Assembly (NCBI RefSeq): GCF_024700075.1
Contig: NZ_JAJONE010000001.1
Location: 4,673,001-4,737,000 of the forward strand
Direction: 5' to 3'
DNA length: 64,000 bases
DNA from: Hymenobacter sp. J193
GTDB taxonomy: Bacteria; Bacteroidota; Bacteroidia; Cytophagales; Hymenobacteraceae
Part shown: piece after piece, positions 56,958-64,000 of the stretch
How the letters are laid out: every line of letters starts with the position of its first letter
How positions within the stretch are numbered: position 1 is the first letter of the stretch
Translations under genes and position numbers: made by a program
Notes under the pieces: model-generated
What the model was told of the DNA's origin: nothing
The model's input: only the letters and a program-made list of their open reading frames with translations
Database searches by the model: none

Positions 56958-58259
56958 TTACTCCTTCCCGCCGGCCAACGCCTCCAGGCGAAGGGTGACG
57001 GCACGGGCGTGGGCGCGGAGGCCCTCGGCTTCGGCCATGGTTTCCACCACCGGGCCCACGTTGAGCAAACCTTCGGGAGTGAGCCGCTGGAAAGTAATTT
57101 TCTTCAGGAATGAATCCAGCGACACGCCGCTGTAGTTGCGGGCGTAGCCGTTGGTGGGCAGCGTGTGGTTGGTGCCCGAGGCGTAGTCGCCCACAGCTTC
57201 CGGCGTGAGGTGGCCCAGGAACACGGAGCCGGCGTTGGTTACGCCTTCGGCCAGCTGCTCGGGGTTGCGCACGGCCAGAATCAGGTGCTCGGGCGCGTAC
57301 TGGTTCGAGAAGTAGAGCATTTCCTCCGGCGTGCGCAGCAGAATGGCGCGGCTTTCCTGCAGGGCCTGGGCGGCTACCTCAGCTCGGGGCAGCTCGCGCA
57401 GCTGGCGCTCCACCTCGGCTTTGGTTTGCTCCAGTATATATAAGGAGTCGGACAGCAGCATCACCTGCGAATCGGGGCCGTGCTCGGCCTGGCTGAGCAG
57501 GTCGGCGGCCACGAAAGCTGGGTTGGCCGATTCGTCGGCAATGACGAGCACCTCTGAGGGGCCGGCCGGCATATCAATGGCCACGCCGTAGCGGGTAGCC
57601 AGCTGCTTGGCGGCCGTAACGTAGCGGTTACCGGGCCCGAAAATCTTATCCACGGCCGGCACCGAATCCGTCCCGCCGCTCAAGGCGGCCACGGCCTGGG
57701 CCCCGCCGGCCTTCACGATAGTACTGATGCCCAGCAGCTGAGCCGTGAAGAGGATAATGGGATTCACCAGTCCGTTCTTCTGGGGCGGGGTGCAGAGCAG
57801 GATTTCGGGGCAGCCGGCCAGGCGGGCGGGTACGCCCAGCATCAGCAGGGTGCTGAACAGCGGGGCGGTGCCGCCCGGAATGTAGAGGCCCACGCGCTGC
57901 ACGGGCACCGCCCGCCGCCAGCACGTCACGCCCGGCATGGTTTCCACGCGCTCCTCCTGCGGTATTTGCGCCTGGTGGAACCGCAGAATATTGGCGTGCG
58001 CCTGCCAAATGGCCGTTTGCAGTTCCGCTGGCACCTGCGCCGCGGCGGCAGCCAGCTCCTCGGTCCCTACACGCAGTCCGCCGCTGAGGTCGGCCCCATC
58101 GAACTGGCGGGCGTAGTCGAGCAGGGCCGCGTCGCCGCGCCGGCGCACGTCCTCAAAGATCTGCTGCACGCGCAGCTCCACGTCCTGGGTTTGCTGCTGG
58201 GCCGCCCGCTGCTGCAGCGCCGCCCACTCCGCCTGTACGGGATATTGGAAGATGTTCAT
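56958..58259 (-). CDS. hisD: Histidinol dehydrogenase
   Basis: A 433-residue enzyme. Motifs are VGLYIPGGTAPLFSTLLMLG, CTPPQKNG, KAGGAQAVAALSGGTDSVPA, KIFGPGNRYVTAAKQL and VAIDMPAGPSEVLVIADESA, then LLSQAEHGPDSQ, EHLILAVRNPE and the zinc/catalytic His region ASGTNHTLPTNGYARNYSGV. It oxidises L-histidinol twice to L-histidine with NAD and zinc, the last two steps. It lies 113 bp after hisG with a word-repeat hairpin in between. Confidence 0.97.
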   Translation of the reverse strand: MNIFQYPVQAEWAALQQRAAQQQTQDVELRVQQIFEDVRRRGDAALLDYARQFDGADLSGGLRVGTEELAAAAAQVPAELQTAIWQAHANILRFHQAQIPQEERVETMPGVTCWRRAVPVQRVGLYIPGGTAPLFSTLLMLGVPARLAGCPEILLCTPPQKNGLVNPIILFTAQLLGISTIVKAGGAQAVAALSGGTDSVPAVDKIFGPGNRYVTAAKQLATRYGVAIDMPAGPSEVLVIADESANPAFVAADLLSQAEHGPDSQVMLLSDSLYILEQTKAEVERQLRELPRAEVAAQALQESRAILLRTPEEMLYFSNQYAPEHLILAVRNPEQLAEGVTNAGSVFLGHLTPEAVGDYASGTNHTLPTNGYARNYSGVSLDSFLKKITFQRLTPEGLLNVGPVVETMAEAEGLRAHARAVTLRLEALAGGKE

Positions 58260-58265
58260 CTTTTA

Positions 58266-58365
58266 GGGTCTTGGGGACTTAGGGTCTTAGGGACTTGGAT
58301 TTTGTTCAGCCGGAGCTTGAGGGATACGTAGGCTGATTCGACCATCAACCAAGTCCCCAAGACCC
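58266..58365. repeat. REP-like inverted repeat between hisG and hisD
   Basis: GGGTCTTGGGGACTT (58266-58280) is the exact complement of 58351-58365. Repeated words GGGTCTTAGGGACTTGG lie between. A partial copy (CCCCAAGACCCTAAG) occurs at 14139-14153, outside the operon. Confidence 0.8.
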
Positions 58366-58372
58366 CAAGTCT

Positions 58373-59224
58373 CTATGAAATCATTTTCTCAATCGGGAGC
58401 ACCAGGATGCCTTCAGCACCGACAGCTTTAAGCTGGCTGGTGATGTGCCAGAAGTCGTCCTCGTTCACCACCGACTGCACCGACACCCAGCCTTCTTCGG
58501 CCAGCTTGGTTACCGTCGGCGACTTGATGCCGGGCAGCAGGGCCTTCACCGCGTCGAGGGCGGCCACGGGGGCATTGAGCACGATGTACTTGTTGCGGCG
58601 GGCGCGGCGCACGGCCTGCATCCGGAACTGCAGCTGCTCCAGCAGCTCCTTTTTCTCGGCGCTCAGGTTCTGGTTGGCAATAAGCACCGCCTCGGACCGG
58701 AACACGGTTTCCACCTCGCGCAGGCCGTTGCCCAGCAACGTGGAGCCGCTGCTCACAATATCACAGATGGCCTCGGCCAGCCCGATGCTGGGGGCAATTT
58801 CCACCGAGCCGCTAATGGTGTGCAGGTTGGCTTTCACGCCGCGCTCCGAGAGGTAAGCGCCCAGAATCTGCGGGTACGAGGTGGCAATGTTCACGCCCTG
58901 CAGGTCCTGCACCGAATCGTAGGCGGCGGCGCGGGGTACAGCCAGGCTCAGGCGGCACTTGCTGAAGCCCAGCCCTTCGACCTCGAGGGCCGGGAAACCG
59001 GCTTCCACCAGCACGTTCTGGCCCACGATGCCCAGGTCGGCCACGCCGTCCTGCACGTAGCCAGGAATGTCGTCGTCGCGCAGGTAGAGGATTTCGAGGG
59101 GAAAGTTGGTGGCTTCGGTTTTGAGCTTGTAGGAAGCCGAGAGGAAGCTGATGCCGCACTCCCGAATCAGATTCAGGGAGTCTTCGCTTAAGCGGCCCGA
59201 TTTCTGGATGGCCAGACGGAGCAT
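58373..59224 (-). CDS. hisG: ATP phosphoribosyltransferase (long form)
   Basis: A 283-residue long-form HisG: MLRLAIQKSGRLSEDSLNLI at the start, YLRDDDIPGYVQDGVADLGI for the PRPP/ATP pocket, and SGSVEIAPSIGLAEAICDIV (phosphate-binding loop). The C-terminal ~75 residues form the PII-like regulatory domain (PTVTKLAEEGWVSVQSVVNE, KAVGAEGILVLPIEKMIS), which lets histidine inhibit the enzyme, so no HisZ is needed. It condenses ATP with PRPP, the first committed step. Its 216-bp leader contains the hisL peptide and attenuator candidates. Confidence 0.97.
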   Translation of the reverse strand: MLRLAIQKSGRLSEDSLNLIRECGISFLSASYKLKTEATNFPLEILYLRDDDIPGYVQDGVADLGIVGQNVLVEAGFPALEVEGLGFSKCRLSLAVPRAAAYDSVQDLQGVNIATSYPQILGAYLSERGVKANLHTISGSVEIAPSIGLAEAICDIVSSGSTLLGNGLREVETVFRSEAVLIANQNLSAEKKELLEQLQFRMQAVRRARRNKYIVLNAPVAALDAVKALLPGIKSPTVTKLAEEGWVSVQSVVNEDDFWHITSQLKAVGAEGILVLPIEKMIS

Positions 59225-59341
59225 ATTTCTTTCAATTAATAATTACGAATTAGTAATGAGCAATTGCCCGGAATGGCCAACACTCAATCGTAATTCAGAA
59301 TGGGAACCTGGGCGGGAAACAGGGCAACAGACCCAAACGTT

Positions 59342-59363
59342 GGAAAAAGGCCAATATTCGGCC
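59342..59363 (-). terminator. Candidate attenuator terminator of the his leader
   Basis: On the minus strand, GGCCG pairs with TGGCC (five pairs incl. one G-U) around AATAT, followed by T5. Two further GGCC boxes upstream in the leader RNA (59365-59368 and 59383-59386) could pair instead and prevent termination. The stem is short, so this is tentative. Confidence 0.4.
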
Positions 59364-59440
59364 GGGCCACCGGTTTTTCGGGGGCCGGGGAACCAGGGGT
59401 GCGGTTCGCCCAACGGGGTCAATATGATGCGTATATTCCT

Positions 59441-59569
59441 CTAGAAAGAGGAATGATGCCCGTGGTGATGGTGATGCTGGGTCTCAGACGCGCCGGCCCT
59501 GGCCAGGCGGCCCGCAACGGGGGCAGCCAGGTGGCTTGAGGGGCTCAGGAAAAGCGCGGAGAAAGGCAT
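59441..59569 (-). CDS. hisL: Histidine operon leader peptide
   Basis: A 42-residue frame from MPFSALFLSP at 59569, ending ASETQHHHHHGHHSSF at the TAG 59441. Residues 32-39 contain seven histidines, encoded CAT CAC CAT CAC CAC GGG CAT CAT at 59453-59476. It lies 216 bp upstream of hisG, after a TACCTTTG -7 box whose expected start of transcription is about 15 nt before the ATG. Such a run lets a ribosome stall when charged tRNA-His is scarce and so controls a downstream terminator. An ATG 20 codons upstream is unlikely because the -7 box would be inside the frame. Confidence 0.8.
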   Translation of the reverse strand: MPFSALFLSPSSHLAAPVAGRLARAGASETQHHHHHGHHSSF

Positions 59570-59590
59570 ACGGGGCTTGGAGTAGCGGGG

Positions 59591-59621
59591 CAAAGGTAAG
59601 CGCGCCGGCCAGAGTTGAAAA
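59591..59621 (-). promoter_or_regulatory. Promoter of the his operon
   Basis: On the minus strand the -7 box TACCTTTG is at 59598-59591, and TTTT (a near-match of the -33 TTTG) lies 19 bp upstream. Transcription would begin near 59584, about 15 nt before the leader-peptide ATG. Confidence 0.62.
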
Positions 59622-59706
59622 CTTTTCATCGGAAAAAATCAAATTAGCAACCTGTATCTTCGTTCTTTTCGCCCTGCTCCCACTTTTTGGCACTATTGTT
59701 TCGAAC

Positions 59707-60639
59707 ATGGGGCCGCACCTGTTGCTGGTTTTGCTTATGGCTTTTACGCGCTTTCTTTTCTCTGCCGGACTTTTGCTGCTGGCGGCCGGGTATTGTCCTA
59801 CCGCCGCCGCGCAATCGGGCTCCCCCGATACCACCCAGGTACAGCTGCCGCTTCCCCAGGCCAGTCCCCGCGCCCTGCTGCAGCAAACCGTGGGCCTCAC
59901 CGACGTAACCGTGGAGTATCATTCGCCCAGCGTGAAAGGCCGGGGCGTATGGGGCCAGTTGGTACCCTACAACCAGATCTGGCGGGCCGGCGCCAACGAG
60001 AATACCGTCATCAGCTTTTCCAGCAACGTGCACCTGAACGGCAAGCTGGTGCTGGCGGGCAAATACTCGCTCTTTGTGCTGCCCGTGTCGGACCAGGACT
60101 GGCAGTTTGTGCTGAATAAGGTGACCACCCATTGGGGCGCGGAGGGCTACGATGCAACCCAGGACGTGGTGCGCGTGCCCATCGTGCCGGAAGCTTCCGC
60201 CTTCCGCGAGACATTGTGCTACTGGTTTTCCGACGTGCGCCCCACGGCCGCGCACTTAAATCTGAGCTGGGAAAGGCTTACCGGCTCACTTGTCATCGAA
60301 ACCGACGTGCACGCGCAGGTGCTGGCCGGCATCGAGCAAACCCTGGCCGCCCGCCCCAACAACTGGCAGCTGCTGGCCCAGGCCGCCGAGTATATGGTAC
60401 AGAACAACCTGCAGGCCGAGCAGGCCCTGCACTACATCAACGAGTCCATCCGCCTCAACGAGTCCTACACCAACACCTGGATCAAGGCCCGGCTTATGGC
60501 CTCCAAGCAGGACTACGGCACGGCCGTTCTCTACGCCCGCAAGGCCCTCAAGCTCGGCGACAAAGACGACGCCAACTTCAAGGCCCAGCAGCCTAACATG
60601 CGCATTGCCCTCACCGAGTGGCAGGCCAAAGCGTACTAA
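59707..60639 (+). CDS. DUF2911 protein with C-terminal TPR-like helices
   Basis: About 310 residues from MGPHLLLVLLMAFTRF at 59707 (ATG 59737 is an alternative; upstream sequence reads into the his leader region on the other strand). A signal peptide lies at about 10-35 (LLLLAAGYCPTAAAQ). The DUF2911 core is TVEYHSPSVKGRGVWGQLVP, NQIWRAGANENTV and LVLAGKYSLFVLPVSDQDWQ. The last ~90 residues are helical TPR-like (VLAGIEQTLAARPNNWQLLA, ALHYINESIRLNESYTNTWI). It is a longer paralogue of the gene at 8863. It is divergent from the his operon with about 140 bp between the start codons. Confidence 0.9.
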   Translation: MGPHLLLVLLMAFTRFLFSAGLLLLAAGYCPTAAAQSGSPDTTQVQLPLPQASPRALLQQTVGLTDVTVEYHSPSVKGRGVWGQLVPYNQIWRAGANENTVISFSSNVHLNGKLVLAGKYSLFVLPVSDQDWQFVLNKVTTHWGAEGYDATQDVVRVPIVPEASAFRETLCYWFSDVRPTAAHLNLSWERLTGSLVIETDVHAQVLAGIEQTLAARPNNWQLLAQAAEYMVQNNLQAEQALHYINESIRLNESYTNTWIKARLMASKQDYGTAVLYARKALKLGDKDDANFKAQQPNMRIALTEWQAKAY

Positions 60640-60667
60640 GCATCTTCGATTATTTGCTCTCGACTCT

Positions 60668-60697
60668 AACAGGCGCCCCGAAACGGCGCCTGTTTTC
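60668..60697 (+). terminator. Terminator of the DUF2911/TPR gene
   Basis: AACAGGCGCC (60668-60677) pairs with GGCGCCTGTT (60685-60694), loop CCGAAAC, followed by TTCTTA. Confidence 0.85.
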
Positions 60698-60729
60698 TTA
60701 TCGGCCGCGGAGGCATTACCTTGGCGAGC

Positions 60730-61299
60730 ATGGAAGCGTTTCTTTCCGTGTGCGAGTCGATTCACCCGATGTCGGAAGGGCTGGTAGCGGCGCTGCGGCA
60801 GCTGGCGCACCCGGAAGCGGTGGCCGACCGGGCTTATCTGCTCCAGCCCGGGCAAACGGCCAATCGGCTGTATTTTCTGGAGCAGGGACTGGTACGCGGG
60901 TTTTACCTCAAGGACGGCAAGGAAGTCACGGCCTGGTTTATGCCGGAGGGGAATTTCGTGATTTCGATTCACTCCTTTTTTGCCCGACAGCCTTCCCATG
61001 AATACCTGCAGGCCCTGGAAGACTGCCGGCTCTGGTCGCTCAGCTACGCGCAATTGCAGCAGTTGTACCGGGAGTTTGCGGAGTTTAACTTTATCGGGCG
61101 CACGCTCACGGAGCGCTACTACATGCTCAGTGAGCAGCGGGCCCTGCACCTGCGCATGTACTCAGCCGCCGAGCGGTACGAGCAGCTTTTGCGCGACTTT
61201 CCCGACATCCTCCAGCGGGTGCCGCTCAAGCTGCTGGCCTCTCACCTGGGCCTCACCCCCGAAACCCTGAGCCGCCTGCGCGCCCGCCGCAGTTCTTGA
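60730..61299 (+). CDS. Crp/Fnr-family transcription regulator
   Basis: About 189 residues from MEAFLSVCESIHPMSEGL at 60730. The cNMP-binding-type beta barrel is at about 20-120 (DRAYLLQPGQTANRLYFLEQ, GLVRGFYLKDGKEVTAWFMP, GNFVISIHSFFARQPSHEYL). A short helix-turn-helix ends the protein (PLKLLASHLGLTPETLSRLR). No FNR cysteines are present, and the phosphate-binding Arg-Ala of CRP is not obvious, so the ligand is unknown. It probably regulates transcription of nearby envelope genes or distant targets. It lies 54 bp before an inserted IS element. Confidence 0.9.
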   Translation: MEAFLSVCESIHPMSEGLVAALRQLAHPEAVADRAYLLQPGQTANRLYFLEQGLVRGFYLKDGKEVTAWFMPEGNFVISIHSFFARQPSHEYLQALEDCRLWSLSYAQLQQLYREFAEFNFIGRTLTERYYMLSEQRALHLRMYSAAERYEQLLRDFPDILQRVPLKLLASHLGLTPETLSRLRARRSS

Positions 61300-61356
61300 C
61301 ATATATCAAGCGTTTCGAATCCCCGAAATCTGACTTTTGGAGCATCCTTTCACTTA

Positions 61357-62237
61357 GAGCGTGTTTGGGAATTAGGTTCGGGCCAAAAGAAACGAGCCAG
61401 TAAGTTGCGTGGGGAGTTCCTAGGCTCCTTTTCGCTTTATGGGTGAGTGCTATCAACCCCTTACTGACTCGCAGTGGCAAGTTATTGCGCCGCTGCTGCC
61501 CCTGCAACGCAAGCGCCGCTTGTGTTTGCGCCAAGTCGTTGACGCGTTGCGCTACGTGTGCCGCACGGGCTGCCAGTGGCGCAGCCTGCCGGCGTGTTTC
61601 CCGCCCTGGTCGGCGGTGTACTACTATTTCGCCCGCTGGCAAGCCACCGGCACGCTGCAACGGCTTAACGAGGCCGGCAACCGCGCCGACCGGCTGGCGA
61701 GTCAGCGCTTGCCCACCCCGTCGCTGGCCCTAGTCGACGCGCAAAGCGTCAAACTGGCCCCGCGCCTGAACCAGCAGCGCGGCCTCGACGCGCACAAACG
61801 GGTGAACGGCCGCAAGCGCCAGGTCCTGTGCGACACGGGCGGCCGCATCTGGCAGGTGGTCGTGCACGCGGCCAGCGGACACGACAGCCGGGCGGCCCAC
61901 CCGCTCTTGCCCCGGCGCGAGCAGCTGCGCCCGGCCTGGGCCAGCCGGCTGCGCACCGTGCTCACCGACCGGGCCTACCACGGTCGTTTTGCGCAGCAGG
62001 TCCGGGCCTTGGGCTGGCAGCACCAAGTGGCCAGCCGCCCGCCCAGTGCCGACCGGGGCTTCGTGCCCGTGGCCCAGCGCTGGGTCGTGGAGCGCACCTT
62101 CGCCTGGCTCAACTGCTTTCGGCGCATCGTCGTGGATTACGAGCGCACCCCGGCCAGCCATGCGGCCTGGATACTGCTCGCCAATCTGACCATGACGTTA
62201 CGACGTGCTACAACCGAGTGAATTCCCAAACACCCTC
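61357..62237 (+). mobile_element. IS5-family insertion sequence (IS427-group-like), intact
   Basis: An 881-bp element. The terminal inverted repeats are 17 bp (GAGCGTGTTTGGGAATT at 61357-61373 and the complement of GAGGGTGTTTGGGAATT at 62221-62237, one mismatch). A 3-bp target duplication TTA flanks it (61354-61356 and 62238-62240). The rebuilt empty site reads CTTAG, matching the YTNAR target of IS427-group elements. It carries a single transposase gene. Confidence 0.93.
61439..62221 (+). CDS. IS5-family transposase
   Basis: A 260-residue protein in one frame. The N-terminal part is LTDSQWQVIAPLLPLQRKRR and RQVVDALRYVCRTGCQWRSL with PPWSAVYYYFARW, as in IS427-group proteins. The DDE residues are Asp100 (ALVDAQSVK), Asp177 (VLTDRAYHG) and Glu219 (WVVERTFAWLNCFRRI). 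Stop codon TGA shares one base with the right terminal repeat. No frameshift or stop interrupts it, so the element may be active. Many IS427-group elements use two overlapping frames; here there is one. Confidence 0.96.
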   Translation: MGECYQPLTDSQWQVIAPLLPLQRKRRLCLRQVVDALRYVCRTGCQWRSLPACFPPWSAVYYYFARWQATGTLQRLNEAGNRADRLASQRLPTPSLALVDAQSVKLAPRLNQQRGLDAHKRVNGRKRQVLCDTGGRIWQVVVHAASGHDSRAAHPLLPRREQLRPAWASRLRTVLTDRAYHGRFAQQVRALGWQHQVASRPPSADRGFVPVAQRWVVERTFAWLNCFRRIVVDYERTPASHAAWILLANLTMTLRRATTE

Positions 62238-62252
62238 TTAGCTCCTTTGGTT

Positions 62253-63026
62253 ATGGCTTCTCTATTTGCTGCGCTGCTCGTTGGCGGCTACCGCCTGTCA
62301 GCTCCGCCTCTGCTGGTCGTTATTTTTCTGGCGTTTGTCTTCTGCTTTGTGCTGGAGCGTGTAGTTCCAGGCTGGCAGCTGCCCTGGGTTCTCACCTGGC
62401 CGCGGCGGGTACTGACCGTCAACCTGGCCCAACTGCTGGTGGTTGTGGTGGCGGGCTTCACTTGGGAAAAATGGTTTTCGGCCTACTCGCTGTTGCACGT
62501 TTCCCGGCACCTGGGGCCGGTGGCCGGCGGCCTGCTGGCCTACGTGGTGGCCACGTTCGTATTCTACTGGTGGCACCGCTGGCGCCACACCCAGGATTTT
62601 CTGTGGCTGCACTTTCACCAGATTCACCACAGCCCCCGGCGCATTGAGGTTATTACCTCCTTCTACAAGCACCCGCTGGAAATGACGGTCAACTCGCTCC
62701 TTGGCGGCTTGCTGGTGTACACGGTGCTGGGGCTGAGTCCGGCGGCCGGTGCCATCTACACCCTCTGCACGGCCCTGGGTGAGTTTTTCTACCACACCAA
62801 CGTGCGCACGCCCCGCTGGGTGGGCTACATTTTTCAGCGGCCCGAAATGCACCGCGTCCATCACCAGTACCAGCAGCACAGCCACAACTACGGCGACCTG
62901 GTGGTGTGGGACTGGCTGTTTGGCACCTACCGCAACCCTGTCCGCTTTACGGCCACCTGCGGCTTCGATGCCGAAAAGGAAGAGCAGTTAGGCGCTATGC
63001 TTCGGTTTAAGGACGTGCATCAGTAA
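62253..63026 (+). CDS. Sterol desaturase / fatty acid hydroxylase family protein
   Basis: About 257 residues from MASLFAALLVGGYRLS at 62253. Four membrane helices enclose the di-iron His clusters HRWRH (in YWWHRWRHTQDFLWLH), HQIHH (FHQIHHSPRRIEV), and HRVHH (PEMHRVHHQYQQHSHNYGDL). The family hydroxylates or desaturates lipids with oxygen, for example fatty acids of envelope lipids or carotenoids. The IS element lies only 15 bp upstream, so its original promoter is probably cut off. It is followed after 13 bp by a small membrane gene. Confidence 0.93.
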   Translation: MASLFAALLVGGYRLSAPPLLVVIFLAFVFCFVLERVVPGWQLPWVLTWPRRVLTVNLAQLLVVVVAGFTWEKWFSAYSLLHVSRHLGPVAGGLLAYVVATFVFYWWHRWRHTQDFLWLHFHQIHHSPRRIEVITSFYKHPLEMTVNSLLGGLLVYTVLGLSPAAGAIYTLCTALGEFFYHTNVRTPRWVGYIFQRPEMHRVHHQYQQHSHNYGDLVVWDWLFGTYRNPVRFTATCGFDAEKEEQLGAMLRFKDVHQ

Positions 63027-63039
63027 CCCGGGCCTCGTT

Positions 63040-63459
63040 ATGCAACTGTTCCTGGCCCTGTTAGCCAGCCTGATGCTGGTCGGTGCCAACGTCCTGCTCG
63101 CCTACTATGCCGCTCCCCTGGAAATCCTGCTCACGCCCCTGGTGGTATTGGTTCTCACGCTGTTGCTGCTCCGGGCGCCTGGCCCTCTGGCTTTGCGCTC
63201 CACGCTGGCGGCTCTGCTAATCTGCGCGCACGATGCTGGTATTAAGCACTACGGCGGCGGCACCCACGACCATGAAGGTCAGGGTTTCATTCACGCCTTC
63301 CTCTTTTTCGGCCTGCTGCCGGCTTACCTGCTGGTGCTAAACCAAGCGAGTATGTCGTCGTCTGGTACGCGGCGCCAGCAATGGGCCGCTTATCTGGTCT
63401 TTCCTCTCATCCTGGGTGTTCACCTTACGCTGTTCGGCTGGCTGGGAGTAAGCCCATAA
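63040..63459 (+). CDS. Small polytopic membrane protein
   Basis: A 139-residue protein with about four helices ([100 protein letters not shown]). A polar loop has HDAGIKHYGGGTHDHEGQGF, several histidines in a row of loops that could bind a metal. It is probably co-transcribed with the desaturase-like gene (13-bp gap). No family is recognised. Confidence 0.65.
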   Translation: MQLFLALLASLMLVGANVLLAYYAAPLEILLTPLVVLVLTLLLLRAPGPLALRSTLAALLICAHDAGIKHYGGGTHDHEGQGFIHAFLFFGLLPAYLLVLNQASMSSSGTRRQQWAAYLVFPLILGVHLTLFGWLGVSP

Positions 63460-63484
63460 AGGGTTTGCCTTGCTGGCACCTTGT

Positions 63485-64000
63485 CTAGAACCGTGCAATT
63501 ACGCGCACGTTCACCACGCGGGGCGAGAGGTAGTTGGGCACGGCGTAGGTCAGGCCGTTCAGGTCCTGCACGTAGTTGTAGCCGCCCACGTTGTTGGCCG
63601 CAATGATGTTGAGCACTTCCAGCCCCAGCCAGAGGCTTTCCAGCTGCCCGACCCGGCGGGTGGCCGCGTTGCTATTCAAGCTCAGCACTTTGGAAAAGCC
63701 AATATCCACGCGCTTGTAGGAGCGGGTAAGCTTGGTGGTGCCGCGTAGCTCCGGCGCATCAGGCGGGCTGAACGGTAGCCCTGAGCCAAACACCAGATTC
63801 ACGTAGCCTTTCACCGAGGGGATGTTGGGCAAATGGTCCTGGAAGAAGATGCCCAGGTTCAGGCGTTGGTCGCTCGGGCGACGGATGTAACCCTTTGGCT
63901 CCTTACCCACAGCCTGCCCATCGGCATTGAATACCGTCAGGGAGTCGTCGGAAAGATTCTCGCGGGTGGTGAGCACGCCCAGGCTGATCCAGGACTCGTC
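63485..64000 (-). CDS. TonB-dependent receptor, C-terminal end (partial)
   Basis: A minus-strand frame open at the right edge (first codons DESWISLGVLTTRENLSDDS) that ends at 63485, giving 171 residues plus a stop. It shows outer-membrane barrel strands: RRPSDQRLNLGIFFQDHLPN, YVNLVFGSGLPFSPPDA, YKRVDIGFSKVLSLNSNA, LESLWLGLEVLNIIAANNVG and YLSPRVVNVRVIARF. The terminal Phe and the pattern of alternating residues match the end of TonB-dependent receptors of Bacteroidota, which import large or rare nutrients through the outer membrane. The substrate is unknown. Confidence 0.85.
   Translation of the reverse strand, partial: DESWISLGVLTTRENLSDDSLTVFNADGQAVGKEPKGYIRRPSDQRLNLGIFFQDHLPNIPSVKGYVNLVFGSGLPFSPPDAPELRGTTKLTRSYKRVDIGFSKVLSLNSNAATRRVGQLESLWLGLEVLNIIAANNVGGYNYVQDLNGLTYAVPNYLSPRVVNVRVIARF

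Noticed and set aside
59453..59476. The run of His codons as a cloning His-tag artefact
   Set aside because: It is interrupted by Gly, followed by SSF and a natural stop, and lies in a native promoter-leader-hisG context, where a leader peptide is expected.
61357..62237. A composite transposon or integrated plasmid around the IS element
   Set aside because: Only one IS copy is present, with a simple 3-bp target duplication and chromosomal housekeeping genes on both sides.

Overview
This window is most likely a chromosomal segment of a Bacteroidota bacterium of the Cytophagales, close to Hymenobacter. The evidence is the high GC content, recurrent TAnnTTTG promoter -7 boxes instead of sigma-70 -10 boxes, weak use of Shine-Dalgarno sites, a SusB-type GH97 enzyme, two DUF2911 proteins, DUF349, DUF4259 and DUF1015 proteins, a TonB-dependent receptor end and the gyrA context. 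No database search was possible, so the genus is an inference from family content.

Layout. 1-1866: an ECF sigma factor, its membrane-anchored anti-sigma-like partner and a secreted protein that runs off the left edge. 1867-2295 is a gene-free spacer bounded by a perfect 25-bp inverted repeat. 2296-10490: metabolic singletons (CoA-binding protein, FAD dehydrogenase, SusB-like alpha-glucosidase, KgtP-like permease, DUF2911 and TPR proteins). 10540-16999: divergent tryptophan dioxygenase and L-serine dehydratase beta subunit, then TolC and an HlyD/MacA adaptor, then gpsA. 17150-25351: DUF4259, a half-size EamA carrier, a catalase with unusual termini, a frameshifted maf, DUF1015, pdxH, a large membrane protein and YqgE. 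25412-28050: a DUF349 protein and tRNA-Thr(TGT). 28051-34638 is a less orderly stretch with decayed fragments, a frameshifted metallopeptidase, an orphan ECF sigma factor and a serine hydrolase. 34728-41074: aspA, a frameshifted HD hydrolase, gyrA and a TPR protein. 41075-42971 is an AT-richer accessory patch with one unknown gene. 42996-48174 looks like a lipid-linked sugar or envelope glycan decoration group (GT39/ArnT-like, GDPD, epimerase, duplicated LAB_N protein, ArnC-like GT2).

48937-59598 is a complete histidine operon on the minus strand in the order hisL-G-D-C-B-H-A-F-IE. Two things stand out. First, a leader peptide with seven His codons in eight precedes hisG, 15 nt from a good -7 box. 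Second, the operon carries non-histidine genes: between hisC and hisB sits a translationally coupled cassette of an unknown gene, a polynucleotide-kinase-like P-loop protein and a Thg1-like 3'-5' polymerase, which together would make an RNA 5'-end repair module. Two orphan small genes and several REP-like hairpins also lie in operon spacers.

59707-64000: a DUF2911/TPR protein, a Crp-family regulator, an intact IS5-family element (881 bp, TTA target duplication) inserted 15 bp before a sterol-desaturase-like gene, a small membrane protein and the 3' end of a TonB-dependent receptor gene.

Four genes (maf, the HD hydrolase, the GT39 enzyme and a metallopeptidase) each carry one single-base frameshift. 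Either the assembly contains indel errors or these are real recent lesions; the sequence alone cannot decide.
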